DNA from: Corynebacterium vitaeruminis
GTDB lineage: Bacteria > Actinomycetota > Actinomycetes > Mycobacteriales > Mycobacteriaceae
Direction of reading: 5' to 3'
Assembly (NCBI RefSeq): GCF_001054325.1
Contig: NZ_JVVM01000033.1
Location: 1-64,000, forward strand
DNA length: 64,000 nt
Each line of letters begins with the position of its first letter. Position 1 is the first letter of the stretch. Under the pieces are notes generated by a model. The model did no database searches, was not told where the DNA came from, and saw nothing but the letters and a program-made list of their open reading frames with translations. This document shows, in pieces, positions 8,206-17,216 of the stretch. A program made the position numbers and the translations under genes.

Positions 8206-9174
8206 ATGAAGGCAATCATTCAGACTGATCTTTCCAACCCCCGAGCCCTGGAATGGGCCGATGCTCCGGAGCCGACTCTCGAGGATGGGCAGGTACTGGT
8301 CAAGGTCAAGGCCGCTGGCGTAAACCGCGCTGACCTGCTGCAAGCCGCTGGCCACTACCCGCCGCCCAAGGGCGTGACCGACACCCTCGGCCTGGAGTGC
8401 GCCGGTGTCATTGAAGAGGTCAAGGGCGACTCTCAGGGCTGGAAGGTCGGCGACGAGGTCTGCTGCCTTCTCTCTGGTGGAGCTTACGCCGAGAAGGTCG
8501 CAGTGCCGGCCGGGCAGATTCTCCCGCTGCCGCATGGCTACTCCTTCACCGAGGCCGCATCCATCGTCGAGGTTGCCTGCACGGTGTTCTCGAATGTCGT
8601 GATGATTGCCGGCCTGAAGGAAGGCGATTTGCTGCTGGTTCACGGTGGCGCGGGCGGCATCGGCACCTTCGCCATTCAGATGGCCAAGCAGCTTGGCGCT
8701 CGCGTCGCAGTCACCGCCGGTTCGGCGGAGAAGTTGGCTAAGTGCAAGGAGCTCGGCGCCGACATCCTCATCAATTACAAGGAAGAGGACTTCGAGGAAA
8801 TCATCACAGCTGAAGGCGGTGCCAATGTCATTCTGGACATCATGGGCGCAAAGTACCTCGACCGAAACGTCAAGGCTCTGGCGAAGGACGGCCACCTGGT
8901 GATCATCGGCATGCAGGGCGGCGTAAAGGGCGAGCTCAACATCGGCCGCCTGCTGAGCAAGCGCGGCTCGATTACCGCCACCGGTCTGCGCTACCGCGAT
9001 CTCGCGGACAAGGCGCGCATCGTCAACGCCACCGAGGACACCGTCTGGCCAATGCTTGCCGACGGCACCGTCACCCCTCAAATTCATGAGGTCATGGAGA
9101 TGCGCGACGCAGCCAAGGCCCACGAGCTGCTCGACAGCGGTGCGGTCAGCGGCAAAATCGTGCTGACCGTCTAA
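8206..9174 (+). CDS. zinc-independent NAD(P)H:quinone oxidoreductase (PIG3/Qor family)
   Basis: A 322-residue medium-chain dehydrogenase/reductase. The N-terminal catalytic fold carries AGVNRADLLQ and LGLECAG, and the Rossmann part has HGGAGGIG for NAD(P)H binding. The four-cysteine structural zinc lobe is absent, as in quinone oxidoreductases. Likely cytosolic reduction of quinones or enones. ATG 8206 follows TACCTT at 8192-8197 by 8 nt with no ribosome site, so it may be leaderless. Its position next to the convergent PLP-fold gene and wzm-wzt-glfT1 matches the mycobacterial order Rv3777-Rv3778c-Rv3781-Rv3783. Confidence 0.85.
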   Translation: MKAIIQTDLSNPRALEWADAPEPTLEDGQVLVKVKAAGVNRADLLQAAGHYPPPKGVTDTLGLECAGVIEEVKGDSQGWKVGDEVCCLLSGGAYAEKVAVPAGQILPLPHGYSFTEAASIVEVACTVFSNVVMIAGLKEGDLLLVHGGAGGIGTFAIQMAKQLGARVAVTAGSAEKLAKCKELGADILINYKEEDFEEIITAEGGANVILDIMGAKYLDRNVKALAKDGHLVIIGMQGGVKGELNIGRLLSKRGSITATGLRYRDLADKARIVNATEDTVWPMLADGTVTPQIHEVMEMRDAAKAHELLDSGAVSGKIVLTV

Positions 9175-10443
9175 CTAACCGAGTGAGGCAACAGCGCGCA
9201 CAAGTTGGTCAATGTCGTGCGGCGTGTTGAACGGCTGGAGGCCGACCCCCACGGCACCTCCAGCCTCGTCAATGCCCATAGCCTCCAGCAGTGGAGATTC
9301 ATATGCATCAACAATGCTGGTCACGAGGCCATTATCCAGCAGCCTGTCCACGACCACCTTCGCCGACACCCCATCGACGAGGAAGCTAATGCGCGGAATG
9401 TGCTGCGTCCGCGTCACACTCGCGAAAGAATCATCTTCGGTATCCATGCCGATGATGTACACCCGCGGCAGGGTCATCAGCGCCGCAATCAGGCGTTCCG
9501 ACAGCGTCGTCAAGTAGCGAGAAACCTGCGGCATCGCTGTTTCAATGCGATGCCTACGCGAGCCCCTCGCCGCACTATCCAGCGACGCCAGGTGCAGCAC
9601 CGACTCCGACACACCACCGAGCAGCGCCGGCGACACCGGCGAAACCTCGATCCGTTCGACACCGCGCGCATTCGGCACATAGCTTAACGACGTCATGCGC
9701 TCGAACATCTCAGGATTCTTGAATACCAATGCCGCGACCTCGGGCCCGCCCAGCACGGAGGTGTCGACCAACATAATGTCGGCGCCCAGTTTGCTCATCG
9801 ATACATCGCGGTAAGCGGCAATATCTGACGCATCGACCAATACCCAGGCGTTGGACTTCGCATGCACACGCCGAGAAATATCAGCTACCGGCGCGACGGT
9901 GCCAACGTACGGATCCGCAGCCGGAACGACGACGAGGCGCGTGTGCTCATCCACAAGATCATCAAACTGCCAGGACGGCAACGCACCTGAGGACAAGTCC
10001 GCTTCAGCAACGCGGACCTTAGCGCCGTAGAGATTGGCAGCGCGACGCAGTGGCGCATGCACAACCTGCGAACCGATGCGGGAAATCACCAGATTAGAAC
10101 CGAGCGATAGGCGGCGACTCATAGCGGACGCGAACTGCTCCATGAGCACCTCACGCGACGAGCCCAGCACCACACCTGCGACCGGACCACCAGTGAGGTC
10201 CGCAAAGGCCCGGCGCGCACTGGCGGTCAGCTCATCCGCAGCGGGAACGCCTGAGCTGCGCGACTGGCCATGAGCCCCCGCTCCGGTCTCACCGGGAAGG
10301 GACTTCTGTGCGCTGCGGAATGCAGAAATCATCGCAGCCTGGACACGCTCGGGCACCTGGGTGCGTTGACCCGCATTGAGGTACGTCCATCCGTCGGAAA
10401 GCGACGAGTATGCACCCCTGGTTGTTGGCACATCGAAGGCCAT
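9175..10443 (-). CDS. class V aminotransferase / cysteine desulfurase-like protein, apparently lacking the PLP lysine
   Basis: A 422-residue protein with the fold of cysteine-desulfurase-like class V enzymes, apparently orthologous by sequence and position to mycobacterial Rv3778c. WVLVDASDIAAY matches the region holding the PLP-binding aspartate. Where active enzymes have a Ser-x-x-Lys before a Gly-Pro, this protein reads DTSVLGGP, so by eye alignment the Schiff-base lysine is a valine. It may be a non-catalytic paralogue or use PLP differently. ATG 10443 has AAAGGG about 5 nt upstream. It converges with the quinone oxidoreductase gene with no gap. Confidence 0.75.
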   Translation of the reverse strand: MAFDVPTTRGAYSSLSDGWTYLNAGQRTQVPERVQAAMISAFRSAQKSLPGETGAGAHGQSRSSGVPAADELTASARRAFADLTGGPVAGVVLGSSREVLMEQFASAMSRRLSLGSNLVISRIGSQVVHAPLRRAANLYGAKVRVAEADLSSGALPSWQFDDLVDEHTRLVVVPAADPYVGTVAPVADISRRVHAKSNAWVLVDASDIAAYRDVSMSKLGADIMLVDTSVLGGPEVAALVFKNPEMFERMTSLSYVPNARGVERIEVSPVSPALLGGVSESVLHLASLDSAARGSRRHRIETAMPQVSRYLTTLSERLIAALMTLPRVYIIGMDTEDDSFASVTRTQHIPRISFLVDGVSAKVVVDRLLDNGLVTSIVDAYESPLLEAMGIDEAGGAVGVGLQPFNTPHDIDQLVRAVASLG

Positions 10444-10890
10444 GAAAACCCTTTCCCGGTTTCGAATTCAAGCTGCGATATCTATTTCAGAATTAACTGT
10501 GCAATCACCCACACATCGAGCATCCACGCATCGAACCGTGTATCAATCGCCCATCTTAGTTAGAGCCAATTCTAACGAAGCAATCCCCCATAGGGGAACC
10601 CTTAATCCCTTTTAGTATCTACTTAAAATTAGCTGAATTTTTCCGGCTTCTAGCCACATGGAAGCGCACCCAAATGTAAACGATGTGCACCACCCACATG
10701 CCAAAAAGCAGTTACAGCGGCGATTGTATGTAAGTTTCCCAAGGGCTCATAACCGGCCACACAACCGGCCATATAAGCTCCACTTACAGCTACCAATGGT
10801 GACTGCCATTCAGCGCCGCTACGTGGAAGAATGGCGCGCCCGGCACCGTCGGAATTCAGTCTAGTCCGCCCTAGCTAGTAGTTTGGAGAC
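10444..10890. other. regulatory intergenic region before wzm
   Basis: 447 bp between divergent genes. It contains a perfect inverted repeat GTTAGA-N6-TCTAAC (10559-10576), a short direct repeat AACCGGCCA (about 10751 and 10763), and AT-rich promoter-like sequence around 10600-10635. No gene is convincing. Confidence 0.5.
10559..10576. promoter_or_regulatory. perfect inverted repeat, candidate operator
   Basis: GTTAGA and TCTAAC flank 6 bp in the divergent region between the PLP-fold gene and wzm. The shape suits a dimeric regulator; which one is unknown. Confidence 0.4.
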
Positions 10891-11859
10891 GTGACTAACG
10901 CAGAAAACGATCGCCAACTCGCAGATACAGCCAACCGATCTGTCGAGACTGTGCGCAATGACTCCGCTCTCCGCACGGAGGAGACCCTCCGCCGCGACAT
11001 TGCGCGAATGATTGATGCGACGGGTGAGGCACCGGCTTTCAAGTCGCGTTCCCGCACCATAGGCGCCGCCTGGCGCGACCTAGTTACCGGCTTCGGGCAG
11101 CGCGAGCTGTGGCTACAGCTGGGCTGGCAGGACATCAAGCAGCGGTACCGCCGTTCCACACTCGGCCCGCTGTGGATCACCATTGCCACCGGCGCCATGG
11201 CCCTGGCACTCGGCCTGCTGTACTCCCTGCTGTTCCAGCAGGACCTAGCGTTCTTCCTGCCACACGTGACCGTTGGCCTGATTATCTGGGGCTTCATCTC
11301 CGGCTGCGTGCGTGAGGGAGCAACCGTCTTCATTGAAAACGAAGGACTGATTAAACAGCTGCCCAGTGCGCTAAGCGTCCATGTTTACAGGCTGGTGTGG
11401 CGCCAACTGCTCTTCCTGGCTCACAACATGGTGATCTGGCTGATTCTCGTGCTGGTCTTCCGGCCGGATTTGGGCTGGAACTTCTTCCTGGTTATCCCGG
11501 CAATGGCGCTACTGGTGGTCAACGGTGTGTGGGTGACCATGTTCTTCGGCATCATCGCTACGCGCTACCGCGACGTGGCTCCCCTGCTGGATTCCCTGAT
11601 TCAGCTGGTGTTTTACATGACTCCGATTGTGTGGACCACCAAGACGCTGGAGGAACAGGGCGGCGCCGTCGCTGAACGCGCACGCATCGCGGAGATTAAC
11701 CCGCTGTTCCACTACCTCGAAATCATCCGCGCCCCACTGACCGGCCAGCCGGTGGATACCTACCACTGGTGGGTCGTCCTCGCCTGCACTGCAGTTGGCC
11801 TGCTACTGGCACTCGGGGCCATGCGGCTGTGGCGCTCCCGCGTGAGCTACTGGGTTTAG
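10891..11859 (+). CDS. wzm: galactan export ABC transporter permease Wzm (RfbD-like)
   Basis: A 322-residue polysaccharide ABC-2 permease. A long polar N-terminus (about 60 residues) is followed by an amphipathic stretch with QRELWLQLGWQDIKQRYRRSTLGPLW, typical of Wzm proteins, and six predicted transmembrane helices. With the ATPase encoded next it should flip lipid-linked galactan across the membrane for arabinogalactan assembly, as Rv3783/Rv3781 do in mycobacteria. Start is GTG 10891 with GGAG 5 nt upstream. First gene of a probable wzm-wzt-glfT1 operon (46-bp gap to wzt). Confidence 0.9.
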   Translation: MTNAENDRQLADTANRSVETVRNDSALRTEETLRRDIARMIDATGEAPAFKSRSRTIGAAWRDLVTGFGQRELWLQLGWQDIKQRYRRSTLGPLWITIATGAMALALGLLYSLLFQQDLAFFLPHVTVGLIIWGFISGCVREGATVFIENEGLIKQLPSALSVHVYRLVWRQLLFLAHNMVIWLILVLVFRPDLGWNFFLVIPAMALLVVNGVWVTMFFGIIATRYRDVAPLLDSLIQLVFYMTPIVWTTKTLEEQGGAVAERARIAEINPLFHYLEIIRAPLTGQPVDTYHWWVVLACTAVGLLLALGAMRLWRSRVSYWV

Positions 11860-11905
11860 GCCGCAAGGGCCGTCGTAAAGCGAATAGAACTAGCAAGGGA
11901 TAAGC

Positions 11906-12691
11906 ATGGTCAGCATTGACACCTACAACGCGTGCGTTGACTTCCCCATTTTCGACGCCAAATCGCGGTCGATGAAGAAGGCGTTTCTCGGCGCCGCGGG
12001 TGGTGCGATTGGTCGCAATGACTCCAATGTCGTGGTCATTGAGGCGCTGAAGGACATCAACATCCACCTGCGCGAGGGCGACCGTGTCGGCCTGGTAGGT
12101 CACAACGGCGCGGGTAAGTCCACGTTGCTGCGACTGCTGTCGGGCATCTATGAGCCCACGCGCGGTGCTGCCGATGTGCGCGGACGCGTGGCTCCGGTGT
12201 TCGACCTCGGTGTCGGCATGGACCCGGAGATCTCGGGCATGGAGAACATCATCATTCGCGGCCTCTTCCTGGGGCAAACGCGCAAGCAAATGAAATCCAA
12301 GCTCGACGAAATTGCAGAATTCACCGAACTCGGCGACTACCTGCACATGCCGCTGCGCACCTACTCCACCGGAATGCGCGTGCGCCTGGCGCTCGGTGTG
12401 GTCACGTCCATCGAGCCGGAGATCTTGCTTCTCGACGAAGGCATCGGAGCCGTCGACGCCGCATTCATGGCGAAGGCCCGGACAAAGTTGACCGAATTGG
12501 TCGACCGCTCCGGTCTGCTGGTGTTTGCGTCGCACTCGAATGAGTTCCTGGCGCAGCTGTGCGACACGGCGCTGTGGATTGATCACGGTACGGTTCGACA
12601 GGCAGGGCTTGTCGACGAAGTGGTCGAGGCCTACGAAGGTAAAGAGGCCGCCGACCAGGTGCGCAACGTGCTCGCACAGCGGCGGCAGTAG
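11906..12691 (+). CDS. wzt: galactan export ABC transporter ATPase Wzt (RfbE-like)
   Basis: A 261-residue ATPase with Walker A GHNGAGKST, signature STGMRVRLALG and Walker B ILLLDEGIGAVD. The chain ends soon after the nucleotide-binding domain, so it has no C-terminal carbohydrate-binding domain and belongs to the short Wzt class. AAGGG is about 6 nt before ATG 11906. Partner of wzm upstream; glfT1 follows after a 183-bp gap that contains short GC-rich tandem repeats (a 12-bp unit repeated near 12770-12795). Confidence 0.9.
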   Translation: MVSIDTYNACVDFPIFDAKSRSMKKAFLGAAGGAIGRNDSNVVVIEALKDINIHLREGDRVGLVGHNGAGKSTLLRLLSGIYEPTRGAADVRGRVAPVFDLGVGMDPEISGMENIIIRGLFLGQTRKQMKSKLDEIAEFTELGDYLHMPLRTYSTGMRVRLALGVVTSIEPEILLLDEGIGAVDAAFMAKARTKLTELVDRSGLLVFASHSNEFLAQLCDTALWIDHGTVRQAGLVDEVVEAYEGKEAADQVRNVLAQRRQ

Positions 12692-12874
12692 CTCGGCGGT
12701 GGCTCGGCTGCGGTTCGCGGGTCGCTCGGCTGCGATGTGGCAGCGGCCGTGCGGGTGGCTCGCGGGTAGATTGCGGGTAGATTGCGGGCGGCGCGGGTGG
12801 TTAGTGAATTGCTCACCCGGGGCAACATGGCAAGATAGACAGCAATAAAAACAGTAATAAACGGTACGTCCCCG

Positions 12875-13981
12875 ATGGAGAACGAAGTGAGCGAAAACTC
12901 GGCTGACCACCCAAAGCACGATGAGGCGACAACGGCCGCAATCGTGGTAACTCACAACCGCATCGAGGACCTGCGTCAATCGCTTCCCATCGTTGCCAGC
13001 CAGACCCACATGCCGAAGTGGCTCATCATTGTTGACAATGGCAATGATCCGAAGGTCAAGGAGCTCGCTGAGAAGGTGGTGGCGCGGCAGTCGTCGGCAA
13101 GCGGGTTAGCGCCAGAGATCCACTACTTCGGCTCCAAGACGAACCTCGGTGGTGCCGGCGGCTTCGCGCTGGGCATGCTAACTGCACTGTCACTGGGCGC
13201 GGAGTGGATTTGGTGTGCCGATGACGACGGCCGCCCGGAGGACTCCTACGTGCTGAAAGCGCTGCACAGCTGCGCGCGACGCCACCAGCTCGACGCTGTC
13301 TCGCCGGTGGTCTGCGACATTAAGGCCCCGAACAAGCTGGCATTCCCCCTGCGCCGCGGGCTGGTGTGGCGCCGTCAGCGCGAGGAACTTTTCGAAAGCG
13401 GCATCAACCCCAAGCTCCCGGCAGTGCACGACGCCGAAGGCACGAAGTGGTTCACCAACTTCGCAGTTCAGAAAGCTGCGACCGGGCTCGAACTGCCGAG
13501 CGACCTCGAGACCATCGACGGCAACCACGACCTTCTGCCCGGCATCGCGTCCCTGTTCAACGGCGCGCTGTTTAGTGCCCGCTCGCTGGAACAGCTCGGC
13601 GTTCCCGACTACCGCCTGTTCATCCGCGGCGACGAGGTCGAATTCCACCGCCGTCTGGTCCGCTCCGGCCTCCGGTTCGGCACATGCTTGACGACGGCCT
13701 ACCTGCACCCCTCCGGATCGGGTGAATTTGTGCCCATTCTCGGTGGCAAGATGCACACGCAGTACCCGACCGATGACTTCAAGCGTTACTTCACCTACCG
13801 CAACCGCGGCTACCTGATGAGCCAGCCCGGCATGCGCAAGCTCATGCCACAGGAGTTCCTGCGTTTCGGCTGGTTCTTCCTGGTCCAGCGTCGCGATGTC
13901 CGCGGCTTCTACCGCTGGTTCAAGCTTTTGAAGCAAGGCCGCGCGGAGAACTTCGAGCGCTTTGATCCGAAGTCGACGTAG
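12875..13981 (+). CDS. glfT1: galactofuranosyltransferase GlfT1
   Basis: A 368-residue GT2-family enzyme that starts the galactan chain on the decaprenyl-linked rhamnosyl acceptor. Visible are IVVTHNR at the N-terminus, NLGGAGGFALGM, the metal-binding DDD in CADDDGRPED, and RGDEVEFHRR near the catalytic region. The setting (wzm-wzt-glfT1) matches mycobacterial Rv3781-Rv3783. ATG 12875 lacks a Shine-Dalgarno sequence, whereas GTG 12887 has GGAG 6 nt before it, so the true protein may be 4 residues shorter. A 9-G run follows the stop. Confidence 0.88.
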   Translation: MENEVSENSADHPKHDEATTAAIVVTHNRIEDLRQSLPIVASQTHMPKWLIIVDNGNDPKVKELAEKVVARQSSASGLAPEIHYFGSKTNLGGAGGFALGMLTALSLGAEWIWCADDDGRPEDSYVLKALHSCARRHQLDAVSPVVCDIKAPNKLAFPLRRGLVWRRQREELFESGINPKLPAVHDAEGTKWFTNFAVQKAATGLELPSDLETIDGNHDLLPGIASLFNGALFSARSLEQLGVPDYRLFIRGDEVEFHRRLVRSGLRFGTCLTTAYLHPSGSGEFVPILGGKMHTQYPTDDFKRYFTYRNRGYLMSQPGMRKLMPQEFLRFGWFFLVQRRDVRGFYRWFKLLKQGRAENFERFDPKST

Positions 13982-13990
13982 TTCGGGCTG

Positions 13991-14137
13991 TTGGGGGGGG
14001 GCTGGTTGGGGCTGACTGGGCTTGCGGCGCTGGCGTTGGGGTTGCGGCGCTGGGGTCGGTGGGGCCGAGGTTGCGGCGCTGGCGTTGGGATTGCGGCGCT
14101 GGGGCTGGTGTGGCTGGTGGGGCCGAGGTTGCGCTGG
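13991..14137. repeat. G-rich tandem repeats
   Basis: TTGCGGCGCTGG recurs at 14022, 14042, 14071 and 14091, with a shortened copy at 14129. The 20- and 29-bp spacings make a composite 49-bp unit. A run of nine G begins at 13993. It lies between glfT1 and the phased motif array, mirroring the tandem repeats that precede the array at 4.2 kb. Confidence 0.75.
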
Positions 14138-14237
14138 CCTGCATATTTGACCTCACCCGGGTCGTGTAGTCCGCATTTCGAGTGCTCAGTGCGCAAAAGT
14201 GTTACCTAACCCCTGGTTCCCTTCTACTCCACTGACA

Positions 14238-14495
14238 TATCGATGAGGTATTCACTCATCGATGCGCTACAGCCTGCGCATAAGTGAATAGTCCTACGAT
14301 AAGTGCGCGGGCCAGGCCAACAGCATGGCCATAAGTCCTGAAATGTCATCGACAAGTGACGGGAAGTTGGCCATAAGTCCCGGAAAAACATCGATAAGCT
14401 CCAGGAAATTGGCCATAAGTGAGCACGACGGCCAGAAAGCGTCGATGAGTCTTGAAAAACCGTCGATAAGTGGCGGGAAGTTGGCCATAAGTCGC
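14238..14495. repeat. phased ATAAGTG-like motif array, locus 2
   Basis: Ten forward copies of ATAAGT(G)-like sequence, each after ATCG/GTCG or GGCC/GCGC, begin at 14280, 14299, 14331, 14352, 14373, 14394, 14415, 14445, 14466 and 14487. Spacings are 19, 32, 21, 21, 21, 21, 30, 21 and 21 bp. TCGA-type and GGCC-type copies largely alternate. The head inverted repeat is ATTCAC (14250-14255)/GTGAAT (14284-14289). It lies between two convergent genes, so it is not an obvious promoter region. Confidence 0.85.
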
Positions 14496-14569
14496 TGGAA
14501 ATCCGAGCCAATCCGCTCGAAATCGTTCCAAGCCTTGTCAGCGCAATCGCAACAGATCAGCAGCTGAAC

Positions 14570-15700
14570 TTAGCTGGAGCCACGCGAGGTCGATGCATTT
14601 TCCAGAAGCTGCAAACGCTGCTTACGCTGCTGGATTCTGGACTCACGAAGCTGCCGATCTTTGTACGGGACAGCGGCTTGACGAAAACGCCCAACCTCGG
14701 GTGAAAATACCAATCCACCTGCCTGAATACGCTGCCTCTGCCGAATAGCGAACTGTCGCAAGACCTCCACGCAGTCCCCATTAATGACCTGTGACCATTG
14801 GAAGCGGAGTACATCTAAGTGGAGGTTCCTCAGACGCTTCTCGCGAGCTTGCTCTGCCAGAAGTACAGTCTCAGTGGCTGCTATCCCGCCACCGGAATAC
14901 TTAGTCAGCCCATCGAACTCAATAATCAAATTCAGATGAGGCACATAGAAATCGACGCGCCCAATGAATCCTTCACTGTCATAGAACTCGACTTGCTGCA
15001 TGAGCACGCATTTTTCGTCGTAAAGCGTGGCAATTCCTGAGTCGATTATGCATTTCTTTGTTATTGACTCACCGATGGTTTCGCTGTGTTCGCTGGCAGT
15101 TCGGAGTAGCTCACGGGCACGACGGGTCCCCGGCGAACGTGGGTAGTTTGTGAGGACTGTATGCAATTCTTCGAGGGCACACCACTGTCGTAGTGCGGTG
15201 TCAACGATGATTGGCCCGTTTTCGGACTCGCTGGTGCGGCAAATATCGATGACGGTTTTCGGCACATCGGTAACGCAGCGCCCACCAATGCGAACGATGT
15301 CTTGTTCGAGAATTTTGCCACCGACATGGCGCAATCCGCCGCCAGGTCGGCGCAGGCCGGAATTGGCAAGCGCGATTGTGGCATTTCGAACAAGCAACGG
15401 AATCCCATGCAACGCAGCGGCTGCTTCGCCTGTAATGATTGTCCCGGAACCCGGCTTGACCAGTGCCTTTATCTGCAGTTGAAAACGTTCAAATGCTGAC
15501 AGCGCATTCCAGCGAGAGCACTCGATGTAGGTGCCGTGCGCCAGTCTGAGCAGGGATTTATCTCGAATACTTGTGCTTTCGACGTGGCCGTGCAGATTAT
15601 CCAGCTCTGACTTGGCACTGACATATTCACAAGGATGCTTGATTTGCTTCTGCGCAGCCGCGTGGATGAGGCCATCGGCGTCGTAAGTCCAGATGGGCAT
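14570..15700 (-). CDS. AbiEi/DUF559-like protein with PD-(D/E)xK nuclease-type C-terminus
   Basis: A 376-residue orphan. The middle part (GTIITGEAAAALHGIP, then a VPKTVIDICRT stretch) resembles AbiEi-type antitoxin/winged-helix proteins common in actinobacteria. The C-terminal part, GRVDFYVPHLNLIIEFDG, has the D...E pattern of DUF559/Vsr-like restriction-endonuclease folds. No partner toxin or methylase gene lies next to it. ATG 15700 is chosen as the first ATG giving this domain layout; its GGGGAG is 13 nt away, so the start is uncertain. Transcribed toward the phased array at 14.24-14.5 kb. Function not established. Confidence 0.65.
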   Translation of the reverse strand: MPIWTYDADGLIHAAAQKQIKHPCEYVSAKSELDNLHGHVESTSIRDKSLLRLAHGTYIECSRWNALSAFERFQLQIKALVKPGSGTIITGEAAAALHGIPLLVRNATIALANSGLRRPGGGLRHVGGKILEQDIVRIGGRCVTDVPKTVIDICRTSESENGPIIVDTALRQWCALEELHTVLTNYPRSPGTRRARELLRTASEHSETIGESITKKCIIDSGIATLYDEKCVLMQQVEFYDSEGFIGRVDFYVPHLNLIIEFDGLTKYSGGGIAATETVLLAEQAREKRLRNLHLDVLRFQWSQVINGDCVEVLRQFAIRQRQRIQAGGLVFSPEVGRFRQAAVPYKDRQLRESRIQQRKQRLQLLENASTSRGSS

Positions 15701-15876
15701 TGGTATTCGGCACTCCCCGAGGCTAGTTGCAGCTTGGCTGCAGGAATTGGGTTCAGTGCCTTTAGTTATTGCCGACTCCGTGAAAATTGGCAGCAGAAAA
15801 GCCGCCGAATTGCCCGTTTCTGTGGACAATTTGGCGGCTGTGGATAACTAGCTGCAGATACCGAACTGTGGCTTAC

Positions 15877-17070
15877 TTACCCCTTGGCGCCGTCCTCAGC
15901 TGCGAGTCCGAACGGAATTCCAGTGTCGGACGGCCAATACTTCTCGTCAGCGGAGAAGCTAATCGTTGCCTTTTCTCCGTCACTGTGGAGATTTGGGTTA
16001 ATCACGACATGGTCAATAGTGCGTGTCTCAAGTTCATTACTTCCTGCGAGCTTGGCTGTCACTTCAGTTGGCTGGTCAAGAACCAAAATCGCAAATTGTC
16101 GATCGTCGGCAATATGGGGGTTGGGATCCTCAAGCTGCTGATAAGCGAGAACCTCGGCTCGATTCTGGAAAATCTTCACCGTGCCGGTCACCGTCTGCTG
16201 GCCACTGGTGCCATTGCTCGACCCCTGCGGACTAGAATCCGAAGCCCCAGACTGCGAACCCGAACCCGAGTCCGAGTCCGAACCAGACCCAGACCCCGCA
16301 GCCTGCTGCCCCGCCGTCGGATTCGGTCCACCGTTGGCACCGTCACCACCATCAGCGCCAGCACCCGCCCCCGAGCCCGAGCCCGGCGCGCAGTCATTAC
16401 CAGCAGCAATGGCCTCGACGATATTCAGGTTGCCAGCCGGAATCCAGTTAAACTGTTCGAACTCCCCGGCACCCGGATTCGCAGGCGTTTCCACCAGCTC
16501 ATTGCCCTGGCGCGTCACCAGCAAATCTTCCTGATTACGTCCGCCTCTCTCTGCAGAAAACGAGAACATACCCGGCTGCCCAGTAGCTCGCTGAAGGGCG
16601 CGACGTACACCGCCCGCAGAAGCCGCGCCGTCATGATAGGAATTCTGAAACTGAATTTCCTGGCCGTTTTCGTCGACGCCGTAGACACCAATCGCATCAA
16701 TTTCGGCGCTCATCGCACTTGTGCCGTAGTTCAGCACCAGCTCGGGCACGCACCCATCATCAAGATGCACGAGCGCATACGACATCGCCCCACCAGGACT
16801 AACTTCACCGACAAAAGTCTGCAGCGGCGCCGGATTCGCCAGCACCTGCTTGTACACAACGACGGCCTTCTCCGCCTGCGCATCGCCATTTTCGCTTGAC
16901 GACGACACACTGCTCTCAGCAGCCGCCGAATCGCCACCTCGATCCCTGGACATCGTGACAAACAGGAACACGACCATTGCAAGGATGATTAGTACCAGCA
17001 GCACCAGAATGGTGATGAGCTGTTTGCGTGTTTTGTCGCCTGTGTTATTCGGGGGCGTGGGAGTAGTCAT
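15877..17070 (-). CDS. membrane-anchored extracellular protein, unknown function
   Basis: A 397-residue protein: short cytoplasmic tail, one transmembrane helix near residues 18-40 (signal anchor), an extracellular domain (about 65-225), a long Gly/Ser/Asp/Ala linker (about 225-295) and a second globular domain (about 295-390). Two cysteines, in DDGCVPEL and NDCAPGS, could pair. The linker looks like a wall-spanning tether. It lies immediately upstream of the glfT2 group on the same strand, but a 146-bp gap and different function give no clear operon. I do not recognise the family. Confidence 0.65.
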   Translation of the reverse strand: MTTPTPPNNTGDKTRKQLITILVLLVLIILAMVVFLFVTMSRDRGGDSAAAESSVSSSSENGDAQAEKAVVVYKQVLANPAPLQTFVGEVSPGGAMSYALVHLDDGCVPELVLNYGTSAMSAEIDAIGVYGVDENGQEIQFQNSYHDGAASAGGVRRALQRATGQPGMFSFSAERGGRNQEDLLVTRQGNELVETPANPGAGEFEQFNWIPAGNLNIVEAIAAGNDCAPGSGSGAGAGADGGDGANGGPNPTAGQQAAGSGSGSDSDSGSGSQSGASDSSPQGSSNGTSGQQTVTGTVKIFQNRAEVLAYQQLEDPNPHIADDRQFAILVLDQPTEVTAKLAGSNELETRTIDHVVINPNLHSDGEKATISFSADEKYWPSDTGIPFGLAAEDGAKG

Positions 17071-17216
17071 GCGAGGCGAGACTCCGTTTGAAAATTTATG
17101 AACTTTTAAGGTGAATAAACAATATTAAAGCCAGAAGCTGGCGGACTTCCTGCTATCCGCCGATTTCTGCACTTTAGGGGTTAACCCCGCCCAGGCTCAG
17201 CCCAATCTCAGCAAGA

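Noticed and set aside
14280..14495. CRISPR array
   Set aside because: The repeated unit is only 7-11 bp with variable flanks and 21-bp period; there are no 25-37-bp conserved repeats, no uniform spacers and no cas genes.
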